In this document: positions 1 through 5,757 of the stretch, piece by piece
How positions within the stretch are numbered: the stretch's first letter is position 1
Layout: every line of letters begins with the position of its first letter
DNA from: GCA-2717185 sp047517345
Lineage (GTDB): Bacteria; Pseudomonadota; Alphaproteobacteria; UBA8366; GCA-2717185
DNA length: 9,521 nucleotides
Direction of reading: 5' to 3'
NCBI GenBank assembly: GCA_047517345.1
Contig: JAKZTB010000134.1
Span: 1 to 9,521, forward strand
The notes under the pieces: model-generated
Databases searched by the model: none
What the model was told of the DNA's origin: nothing
Seen by the model: the letters and a program-made list of their open reading frames with translations, nothing else
Program-made: the position numbers and the translations under genes

Positions 1-120
1 CTCGCCAGTTTCGCCTGGCGCTACAACCGGCGCTATCAACTCGAAACCATGATCCCGCGTTTCGTCCATAGCGCCGCACGCACCGAGCCCATGCCCTATC
101 GCCTCCTCATCGCCGGATGA
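1..120 (+). pseudogene. IS1595-type (ISXO2-like) transposase, C-terminal fragment
   Basis: Frame 1 is open from the first base to a TGA at 118-120 and encodes 39 residues. It contains the motif FAWRYNRRYQLETMIPR and ends TEPMPYRLLIAG. A W-R-Y/F-N-R-R stretch followed by a short helix and a P-M-P-Y-R-L-L ending is, from memory, typical of the C-terminus of ISXO2-like (IS1595 family) DDE transposases, which catalyse transposition of their own element. The gene enters from outside the window, so I cannot tell whether it is complete or a remnant; 'pseudogene' here means only that a fragment is visible. I see no convincing terminal inverted repeat in the AT-rich DNA just downstream. The family assignment rests on this short stretch. 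Confidence 0.6.
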
Positions 121-426
121 CTTTCAAGGATAAGCAGGTAAGTTTTTGACAACTTCGACCCGACCTGGGTTGTCGTAATCGATGAATACAGGAATGAGCC
201 CAAATCTCTGATTTATTCGACCAAGTAAAAAATCATACGACATATGTCTCATAAATCGCTGAATTTGCGCAATATTTGTTTAAGAATTCTTCCGTACGGT
301 TAGTAATCTAAGCAATTCCGCGACGGCCGCGTCCGGATTAACACGATCTTCGAAGCCCAAGCACGGCTTCGCGTTGAATGTTATCTCCCCTGTGATAGCC
401 AGTGAATCGAACGAAAGTCGGTTCTT
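121..426. other. AT-rich non-coding region upstream of the diguanylate cyclase
   Basis: About 300 bases without a credible gene lie between the transposase end and the CBS-GGDEF gene. Bases 241-300 are only about 35% GC, clearly below the coding regions. The stretch presumably holds the right end of the left insertion sequence and the promoter of the 427 gene, but I cannot place either with confidence. A TTGACA at 146-151 has no good -10 partner at 16-18 bases. The imperfect dyad GACAAC (148-153) / GTTGTC (169-174) is the only other structure before the palindrome cluster at 265-299. Confidence 0.6.
265..299. promoter_or_regulatory. Cluster of three short palindromes, possible operator region
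   Basis: Three perfect palindromes lie close together: TTGCGCAA (265-272), AAGAATTCTT (282-291) and CCGTACGG (292-299), the last two directly adjacent. They sit 130-160 bases upstream of the CBS-GGDEF start in AT-rich DNA, where a promoter would be expected. Regulator binding is a guess from symmetry and position only; short palindromes can also occur by chance. Confidence 0.25.
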
Positions 427-1386
427 ATGATCATCCGCGAGTTTGTCGAAGATTTAGTTGGCTCGAACGTGAAGACCATTGGTCCGAACGCCACATTGGC
501 CGACGTTGCCCAAGATCTAGCCTCCAACAACATTGGCGTGCTGGTCGTAACCGACGAAAAAAATAACCTGGTCGGCATTATCTCGGAACGCGACCTTATC
601 CGGGCAATCACCAAATACGGCAGTCATCTGATTGATGTACCCGTCGGTGACGTCATGACGCGATCCATTATTACGTGCGAACCAACTGAGAGTATCGCCG
701 ACGTACTCAACACCATGAGTTCGCATCAAATCCGCCATATTCCAGTTCTCGATGGCGGCAAATTGGTGGCGATGGTTAGTATCCGTGAGCTCAGCCGGGC
801 ATACGAATTGCTCCAGGTCGAGGCGAATACCGATTCGTTGACCGGTCTGTCGAGCCGGCGTTTTTTTCTTGAAACGCTGGATAGGGAATTCGACCGGTGC
901 CGCCGTTTCGAGCGACCTCTGTCGGTGGCGATGTTCGACATCGACCACTTCAAACGGGTGAACGATTCCTATGGCCACGGAGCGGGCGACGAAGTTCTGC
1001 GCACGTTGGGCCAGCTGTTTGTCCGGGCGCTACGCACCATCGATACGGTCGGACGCTTAGGCGGTGAGGAATTTGCCGTCATTCTTCCGGAGACCGACAT
1101 AAATGGGGCGGAGGTCGCTTGCGACCGGGTGCTGGAGAGGGTCAGGGGCGAGAAATTCGAGCTCGACGACGCGACGATCTCGGTCACGATTAGCGCCGGC
1201 TTGACGACCGCGAATTTGTCGACACAAGACAGTGCCGGAGCGCTGAAAAGAGCTGACGAGCTATTATACGCCGCCAAGTCCCGCGGGCGAAATTGTCTTC
1301 AGGTCGATCCGCTGCGGGAGCTGCGTCCCTTCCGGCAAGACGTGCCGACAAGATCTCAATACGCACCAGACGCACAATCTGGATAG
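427..1386 (+). CDS. CBS-pair / GGDEF diguanylate cyclase
   Basis: A 319-residue soluble protein predicted to make c-di-GMP from two GTP in the cytoplasm. Residues about 8-125 form two CBS repeats (a Bateman module), which in known proteins bind adenine nucleotides or related ligands; the first repeat carries V-G-I-I-S-E-R-D-L and the second I-R-H-I-P-V. Residues about 134-295 form the GGDEF domain: metal ligand D171 in FDIDHFKRVND, substrate residue N179, and the active-site motif GGEEF at 212-216. RTID at 203-206 lies five residues before it and is a canonical RxxD inhibitory site, so product feedback is likely. There is no signal peptide or membrane segment. ATG 427 is the first possible start after an in-frame TGA at 403; its ribosome binding site is weak (GAAAG 413-417). 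The last 25 residues are probably disordered. Control by cellular adenylate charge is inference. Confidence 0.93.
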   Translation: MIIREFVEDLVGSNVKTIGPNATLADVAQDLASNNIGVLVVTDEKNNLVGIISERDLIRAITKYGSHLIDVPVGDVMTRSIITCEPTESIADVLNTMSSHQIRHIPVLDGGKLVAMVSIRELSRAYELLQVEANTDSLTGLSSRRFFLETLDREFDRCRRFERPLSVAMFDIDHFKRVNDSYGHGAGDEVLRTLGQLFVRALRTIDTVGRLGGEEFAVILPETDINGAEVACDRVLERVRGEKFELDDATISVTISAGLTTANLSTQDSAGALKRADELLYAAKSRGRNCLQVDPLRELRPFRQDVPTRSQYAPDAQSG

Positions 1387-1413
1387 TGTTGCCGTTCGAT
1401 GTGACCGGCAACA
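1387..1413 (+). terminator. Hairpin directly after the diguanylate cyclase stop codon
   Basis: TGTTGCCG (1387-1394) pairs perfectly with CGGCAACA (1406-1413) around an 11-base loop, starting on the base after the TAG stop. There is no run of T behind it, so it is not a classical intrinsic terminator. It lies between two convergent genes and may stabilise the 3' end or act with Rho. Confidence 0.4.
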
Positions 1414-1468
1414 GCCACGCCGAGACGACCCAAGGCTCACCCTGCGATCGCCCACGCGCCGCGGCTGG

Positions 1469-3448
1469 TTAAATGTCCCGCCGATCTGGCGTGGCCGAGA
1501 CGTCATCGGCCAAGGTGAACGCGGTGACCGGCTGCGTTCGGCCGCGTACCGTGATTTGGCCGAGCTCGCGCGCATCGAAACCCGGTGTTTGATTCAGCGT
1601 GCTTTCGCCGATGACGATGTCGACGCCAAACGTCTTGGACTCCGCCTCCAGCCGCGCCGCCAAGTTGACGGCGTCGCCCAGCGCCGAGTAGTTGAACCGC
1701 TGCGCCGAGCCCATGTTGCCGACGCAACACGTGCCGGTGTTAATGCCCACTCCCATCTCGATCGCGCCGGGCCGCGAAGCCGCGCCGGCCTCCGCGCGCA
1801 GGTCGTCGTTGAGGTGGCCCAGCCGCACCCGCATCGACAGCGCTGCGTCCACCGCGTGGCGCGCGTGCGCCGCATCGTCGAGCGGCGCGTTCCAGAACGC
1901 CATCACGCAGTCGCCGATATATTTGTCGATCGTGCCGCCGCATTCGAGGATCGCCTCGGTCATGGCGGTGAGAAACCGGTTGACCAGGCTGGTCAGCTCC
2001 GCCGCGTCGAGCGTTTCCGACATGGCGGTGAATCCGCGAATATCGCAGAACAGCACCGTCACCTCACGCATGTCGCCACCCAGCGACAGCAGTTTCGGAT
2101 TGGCGGCCAATTGTTCGACCAGCGCCGGCGACAGGTATTGGCCGAAGGCGGCACGCACGCGGCGGCGTTCGTTCTCGGATGACCGGTAAGCGATGATGGT
2201 GGCGCTCAGATAGAGGGCGACGATCGTTGTGACCGTGAATGCCGGCGCGAGGAGGAGGCCCGCTTCGGAATACGCCACCCAGCAAACGGCGACGACCGCC
2301 GCGACCGACACAGCGACCAACGCCGAGCCGATGATGGTACTCACCCGAGACAGGACGAGGATCAGGACAACACCGATCAATGTGGCGGCCATCAGCTCCA
2401 GGGCGTCGGCCCAATGGGGGCGGAAGATGAAATCCCGCGCCAGAATCTGCTCGACTGCCTGGGCGTGGACCGCGGCGCCAAGCGTCGCGGTGCTGAGGGG
2501 GGTGTGTTGGACGTCTTCGATGCCGATGGCGCCGCTGCCGATAAAGACGATGGCGCCGGTGAAGTCGACGCCGGACGGCTCCTTGCCGAGGATCCGCCAA
2601 GCCGGCCGAATTCGTGCCGCCATGGGACCGGTGTCGTATAAACGGATGTGGCCGGTGGCGTCGGTCGGCACGGTGTGTCGGCCAATGACGAGGCCGGCGA
2701 GGCGGCCGGGCGAGGCGGCGCGCGCCACGTAGGTGCTGGCACCCTCGGCGACACGCAACGCCTCGGCGGCAAGCGTCGGATAGATCCTATCGCCGACGCC
2801 GAGCATCAACGGCACGCGCCGAAGGACGCCGTCGGCGTCCGGAATCATCGTCAGTGCCCCGTTGCCGGCCGCCGCCTTCTGGATCTTTTTAAGGCTGGCC
2901 AAGGCGCCGGCGGACCGCATCACCGCGCGAAGCGGATTGGCGCCGAGCGTGGCGATCCCGGCCTTGGAAAGCGGCGTCTCTCCGGGCGTCGTCGTCAGCG
3001 CGAATCCAGTGACCACCTTGTTGCGGGCAATGGCCCGCGCGAGGACATCGTCGTGGTCGGGCAGCCGGCCCGATGCGGCCGCCTTCCGCAATGCCTCGGT
3101 TTCCGCGATTGCCGGCCACAGCGCCAGAACGCGGGCGGGGGAGGTTCGATCGGGCTCCGCGAATACCATGTCGAGCGTGATGGACGCGGCGTCGCCCGCC
3201 TTCAGCCGTTCGATCATGTTGGCGATAACCACGCGCGGCCACGGCCACTGACCGATGCGCCGCAAGCTCTCGTCGTCGATGTCGATCACCACGACGGGGC
3301 TGGGCGTATAGGTGCGCGGTCGAATTTGCTGATAGAGATCGAAGGTCTTGCCCCGCAGCGTCTGAAGCGGCACTGGATCGACGGCCCGGATGGCAACCGC
3401 CGCCACGACGATCGAGAACGGAACCAGGAAGAAAACACGCACCCGCAT
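1469..3448 (-). CDS. CHASE2-domain class III adenylate cyclase
   Basis: A 659-residue membrane receptor predicted to turn an unknown periplasmic signal into cAMP. Order of parts: N-terminal membrane segment (about 5-22); periplasmic CHASE2 domain (about 25-340, with the typical V-V-V-I-D-I-D-D-E-S-L start and W-P-W-P-R at 68-72); three membrane segments (about 346-367, 371-392, 398-420); then a class III cyclase domain (about 460-645). All expected catalytic residues are present: metal-binding D469 and D513, adenine-selecting K509 and D592, ribose-binding N595 and transition-state R599. The K/D pair favours ATP over GTP. The start is ATG at 3448 with a poor ribosome binding site; the stop is TAA at 1471-1469. 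The gene is convergent with the diguanylate cyclase and divergent from the FecR/OmpA pair. CHASE2 cyclases often lie beside such pairs, so they are plausible partners. The ligand is unknown. Confidence 0.93.
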   Translation of the reverse strand: MRVRVFFLVPFSIVVAAVAIRAVDPVPLQTLRGKTFDLYQQIRPRTYTPSPVVVIDIDDESLRRIGQWPWPRVVIANMIERLKAGDAASITLDMVFAEPDRTSPARVLALWPAIAETEALRKAAASGRLPDHDDVLARAIARNKVVTGFALTTTPGETPLSKAGIATLGANPLRAVMRSAGALASLKKIQKAAAGNGALTMIPDADGVLRRVPLMLGVGDRIYPTLAAEALRVAEGASTYVARAASPGRLAGLVIGRHTVPTDATGHIRLYDTGPMAARIRPAWRILGKEPSGVDFTGAIVFIGSGAIGIEDVQHTPLSTATLGAAVHAQAVEQILARDFIFRPHWADALELMAATLIGVVLILVLSRVSTIIGSALVAVSVAAVVAVCWVAYSEAGLLLAPAFTVTTIVALYLSATIIAYRSSENERRRVRAAFGQYLSPALVEQLAANPKLLSLGGDMREVTVLFCDIRGFTAMSETLDAAELTSLVNRFLTAMTEAILECGGTIDKYIGDCVMAFWNAPLDDAAHARHAVDAALSMRVRLGHLNDDLRAEAGAASRPGAIEMGVGINTGTCCVGNMGSAQRFNYSALGDAVNLAARLEAESKTFGVDIVIGESTLNQTPGFDARELGQITVRGRTQPVTAFTLADDVSATPDRRDI

Positions 3449-3601
3449 CCATCGATCTTATCGGCTTGGAGCGACGGCGGGAAGGTCGCGAAATTCGCCG
3501 TGTTTGGCCTGCTGAATTGTTTTCGTCGATCGGGGAAATACGATAGAATTCGTCGTGATATGAGAAATCAGAATCAATCGGCAAACCATGAGGAACCCGT
3601 C
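3449..3601. promoter_or_regulatory. Divergent promoter region between CHASE2 cyclase and FecR/OmpA genes
   Basis: This gap separates two genes that point away from each other, so promoters for both should lie here. On the + strand TTGTTT (3517-3522) and TACGAT (3539-3544) are 16 bases apart and form a weak sigma-70-like pair upstream of the FecR gene. On the - strand TTGCCG (3582-3577) and TATCAC (3558-3553) are 18 bases apart and could serve the cyclase. TTCGTCG occurs twice (3522-3528 and 3549-3555). The ribosome binding site GAGGAA at 3590-3595 fixes the FecR start. All promoter placements are tentative. Confidence 0.35.
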
Positions 3602-4066
3602 ATGGGCGCGGGCGCGCTGCGCTTTTGCGCCATGGCCGTCCTTGTTCTCGCCGGCACGGGCGCCCGCGCCCAGACCGCGGGCCAGGCGATCGGCTATGTG
3701 AAAACGGTAACCGGCGCGACCACGATCGTCCGAGACGGCGCGACGGTAGGCGCCGAAGCGGGGACGCCGCTTTATCGAAAAGATATATTGAAAACAGGCG
3801 CCGACGGCGCCCTCGGCGCCACGCTCAAGGACAACTCGCTGCTTTCTCTCGGCCCCAACTCGAGCCTCGCCATCGAAGCCTATCTGTTCGAGCCGGATCG
3901 TCGCGCTTACTCGTTCATTTCCCGAATCACCAACGGCACGCTGCAATATGTCTCGGGCCTGATCGCGAAGCTGTCGCCGGGTTCGGTCGAGATCAAGACG
4001 CCGACCGCAACGCTCGGCTTGCGCGGTACCCGCCTGTTGGTGAAGGTCGATGGCGACGCAAACTAA
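3602..4066 (+). CDS. Small secreted FecR-domain protein
   Basis: A 154-residue protein with a signal peptide (hydrophobic core about 8-22, A-R-A-Q cleavage near 23-24) followed by one FecR-type domain (about 30-150). The domain has the usual pattern: a G-x-V-x-x-V-x-G start, D-I-L-K-T-G at 61-66, N-S-L-L-S-L-G-P-N at 78-86, and the closing I-K-T-P-T-A-T-L-G-L-R-G-T at 131-143. ATG 3602 was chosen because GAGGAA ends six bases before it and it places the signal peptide at the N-terminus; an in-frame ATG at 3560 adds a polar leader and has a weaker site. The 3' end overlaps the OmpA gene by 17 bases, so the two are co-transcribed and perhaps translationally coupled. This is not the classical FecR sigma regulator: there is no membrane segment or cytoplasmic anti-sigma part. 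The role is unknown; a periplasmic partner or ligand carrier for CHASE2 is inference. Confidence 0.85.
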   Translation: MGAGALRFCAMAVLVLAGTGARAQTAGQAIGYVKTVTGATTIVRDGATVGAEAGTPLYRKDILKTGADGALGATLKDNSLLSLGPNSSLAIEAYLFEPDRRAYSFISRITNGTLQYVSGLIAKLSPGSVEIKTPTATLGLRGTRLLVKVDGDAN

Positions 4067-4679
4067 CCGCCGAAAACGGATCACGACATTCGCCGCCGGC
4101 ATCGTCTTGCTTGCTCTCGCGGCGTCGTGCAGCCAGACGCCGGGCACCTTGGTCGTCCTGCTGCCGGAAGACGACGGCACGGTCGGGAAAGTTTCGGTGA
4201 CCACCGCCGGCGGAACCACCACGTTGGATACGGCGGGCGCGGCGACGGGGCTGGATTCGGCGGGCGCCGCGCCGGGCGAAGTGTTCCAAATCAAAACCGA
4301 GCGCATCGATTCGATCTTCGAGCGGGCGATCGCGGCACAGCCCACGCCGCCGGTAAGCTTCATCCTCTATTTTCGCACCGGCAAGACGCGTATGACCGTG
4401 GCATCGCGTGGCCAATGGCCTGAAATTCTCGCCGAGATCCGCCGTCGCAAGACGCCCGACATCGGTATCGTCGGACATACCGACCGGGCCGGCCCCGATG
4501 CCTACAACGAGCCACTGTCGCGCCGCCGCGCCGCCATCATCCAGAAACGCCTGGTCAAGGCGGGCATCGAACCCGACATCATCGATATCAGCTGGCACGG
4601 CGAAAACAATCCAATGATTCAGACGCCCGACGGCGTCAACGAACGGCGCAACCGGCGGGTCGAGTTCATCGTCCGCTGA
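4050..4679 (+). CDS. OmpA-family peptidoglycan-binding lipoprotein
   Basis: A 209-residue protein predicted to sit in the outer membrane and hold peptidoglycan. A basic N-terminus and hydrophobic stretch lead to a relaxed lipobox, L-A-A-S-C, with C27 as the lipidated residue. Residues about 33-58 (LVVLLPEDDGTVGKVSV and following) are a short segment that I recall from OmpA proteins encoded beside FecR and CHASE2 genes. A nine-residue tandem repeat fills 59-76. The OmpA C-terminal domain spans about 102-209: G-H-T-D with D145, and R160 fifteen residues later in N-E-P-L-S-R-R-R-A, match the diaminopimelate-binding pair of OmpA; N-E-R-R-N-R-R-V-E-F closes the fold. ATG 4050 has GAAGG four to eight bases upstream and overlaps the FecR gene by 17 bases. 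A link between cell-wall state and the neighbouring CHASE2 sensor is inference. Confidence 0.88.
   Translation: MATQTNRRKRITTFAAGIVLLALAASCSQTPGTLVVLLPEDDGTVGKVSVTTAGGTTTLDTAGAATGLDSAGAAPGEVFQIKTERIDSIFERAIAAQPTPPVSFILYFRTGKTRMTVASRGQWPEILAEIRRRKTPDIGIVGHTDRAGPDAYNEPLSRRRAAIIQKRLVKAGIEPDIIDISWHGENNPMIQTPDGVNERRNRRVEFIVR
4224..4277 (+). repeat. 27-bp tandem duplication inside the OmpA lipoprotein gene
   Basis: Two 27-base units (4224-4250 and 4251-4277) encode LDTAGAATG and LDSAGAAPG, differing at two of nine residues. They lie in the linker between the N-terminal segment and the OmpA domain, where extra length would be tolerated. Confidence 0.7.
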
Positions 4680-4683
4680 AGCT

Positions 4684-4706
4684 GGCCGGGCGAATTTGGC
4701 TCGGCC
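4684..4706 (+). terminator. Intercistronic hairpin between OmpA and oxidoreductase genes
   Basis: GGCCGGGC (4684-4691) pairs with GCTCGGCC (4699-4706), giving eight pairs including one G-U, around a seven-base loop. It begins five bases after the OmpA stop and ends eleven bases before the ribosome binding site of the next gene. No T run follows, so it may be a partial terminator, an mRNA-processing site or a 3' stabiliser for the FecR-OmpA message. Confidence 0.45.
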
Positions 4707-4729
4707 CAACCGCACACGAGGAGACATCC

Positions 4730-5629
4730 ATGGATTTCGAAACCGTCGCCATACTCAGCCCAGGCGAAATGGGCAGCGCCGTCGGCGGGACGCTCGCCAA
4801 AAGTGGCTTCACGGTCATCACGACCTTGGAGGGGCGCGGCGAGGCGACCCGCGAACGCGCGCGCGCATCGGGCTTCCGGGACGGCGGATCTTTGGCGGAT
4901 GTCATCGCCGCCGCCGATATCGTGCTGTCGATCATGCCTCCCGAACATGCGCTGGCGCAGGCCCAGGCAGCCGCCAACGCGATGACGGCAACCGGCAAGA
5001 CGCCGCCCTATGCCGATTGCAACGCCGTGGCGCCGGAAACCGCGATCGCGATCGGGCGGGTCATCACCGACGCCGGGTCCCAATGCATCGATGGCGGCAT
5101 CGTCGGCAGCCCGCCCGGCGGCACCCGTCCGCCGCCGCGGTTTTATGTCAGCGGACCCGGCGCGTCCGCCATGGACGCGTTCGACGGCGAGGACATCATC
5201 ATTCGCCAATGCGGCCCTGAGATGGGCCGCGGATCGGCCGTCAAGATGGGCTACGCCGGGATTACGAAGGGCACCAGCGCCCTTCACGCCGCCATGTTGA
5301 TCGCCGCCGAACGCCTCGGGGTCGCGGACGAACTGTATGAGGAACTGCAAACCAGCCAGCAAGCCACATTAAAGCGGATGGAAAGCATGACGCCCGCCCT
5401 GCCGGCGGTGTCGGAGCGCTTCGCCGGCGAGATGCTGGAGATCGCAAAGACATTGGCGGCTTGTGGCGTGACGACCGGGTTCCACGACGGGGCCGCCGAT
5501 TTGTACCGGTTGCTGGCCCAATCCCCCTTCGCGTCGGAACGTCGCGACACGGTCGATCAGTCTCGCACGCTGCGCCAGACGATCGAAGTTTGCGCACGAG
5601 CGGGCGCCGGCAAGGCAGCGGCGGAATAG
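4730..5629 (+). CDS. NAD(P)-dependent oxidoreductase, 6PGDH-like with DUF1932-type C-terminal domain
   Basis: A 299-residue cytosolic enzyme of the 6-phosphogluconate / beta-hydroxyacid dehydrogenase superfamily, substrate unknown. The N-terminal Rossmann fold (about 4-165) starts V-A-I-L-S-P-G-E-M-G-S-A-V-G, a variant of the glycine-rich loop; R36 in L-E-G-R after the second strand suggests NADP rather than NAD. I-D-G-G-I-V-G-S-P-P-G-G-T at 120-132 corresponds to the substrate-loop region, and K172 in S-A-V-K-M-G-Y matches the position of the family's catalytic lysine. The helical C-terminal part (about 190-260) fits the DUF1932 type. ATG 4730 is supported by GAGGAG at 4718-4723, six bases upstream. 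It lies 50 bases after the OmpA gene on the same strand, behind a hairpin, so it could be co-transcribed or independent. No functional tie to the signalling genes is visible. Confidence 0.88.
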   Translation: MDFETVAILSPGEMGSAVGGTLAKSGFTVITTLEGRGEATRERARASGFRDGGSLADVIAAADIVLSIMPPEHALAQAQAAANAMTATGKTPPYADCNAVAPETAIAIGRVITDAGSQCIDGGIVGSPPGGTRPPPRFYVSGPGASAMDAFDGEDIIIRQCGPEMGRGSAVKMGYAGITKGTSALHAAMLIAAERLGVADELYEELQTSQQATLKRMESMTPALPAVSERFAGEMLEIAKTLAACGVTTGFHDGAADLYRLLAQSPFASERRDTVDQSRTLRQTIEVCARAGAGKAAAE

Positions 5630-5645
5630 CGAACTCAGGCGGCGG

Positions 5646-5674
5646 GAAGAACCAAGTTTCAGTCAGGGTTCTTC
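5646..5674 (+). terminator. Hairpin downstream of the oxidoreductase gene
   Basis: GAAGAACC (5646-5653) pairs perfectly with GGTTCTTC (5667-5674) around a 13-base loop, 16 bases after the stop codon. There is no T run, so termination is not assured. It sits in the gap between convergent genes and can form in transcripts from either strand. Confidence 0.4.
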
Positions 5675-5742
5675 GGCGAGCAAGTGCCGACATGCGCGCG
5701 ATCTTGACGGGGGGTAGATCGCTTCAGAATAACGGGCTGAAC

Positions 5743-5757
5743 ACCGGGAGGCCCGGT
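5743..5757. terminator. Short GC-rich hairpin at the end of the histidine kinase gene
   Basis: ACCGGG (5743-5748) and CCCGGT (5752-5757) form a six-base stem with a three-base loop, ending directly against the kinase stop codon (TAA, 5760-5758 on the minus strand). On the + strand it is followed only by TTTA. It is a weak terminator candidate for either direction. Confidence 0.3.

Noticed and set aside
146..174. TTGACA promoter element and dyad GACAAC/GTTGTC
   Set aside because: No -10 match at 16-18 bases, and the dyad is only six bases around a 15-base loop. Not enough for a promoter or terminator call.
1556..2182. 208-codon + strand ORF opposite the cyclase catalytic domain
   Set aside because: The minus strand here encodes a complete class III cyclase domain. 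The + frame is Arg/His-rich shadow sequence.
2648..3601. Long 5' extension of the FecR reading frame, running antisense through the CHASE2 cyclase gene
   Set aside because: The extension is an antisense shadow of a clear gene. The GAGGAA site and signal peptide place the start at 3602.
3458..4363. 301-codon minus-strand ORF opposite FecR and OmpA
   Set aside because: An antisense open frame of the kind common in GC-rich DNA; no domain signature, while both genes on the other strand are well supported.
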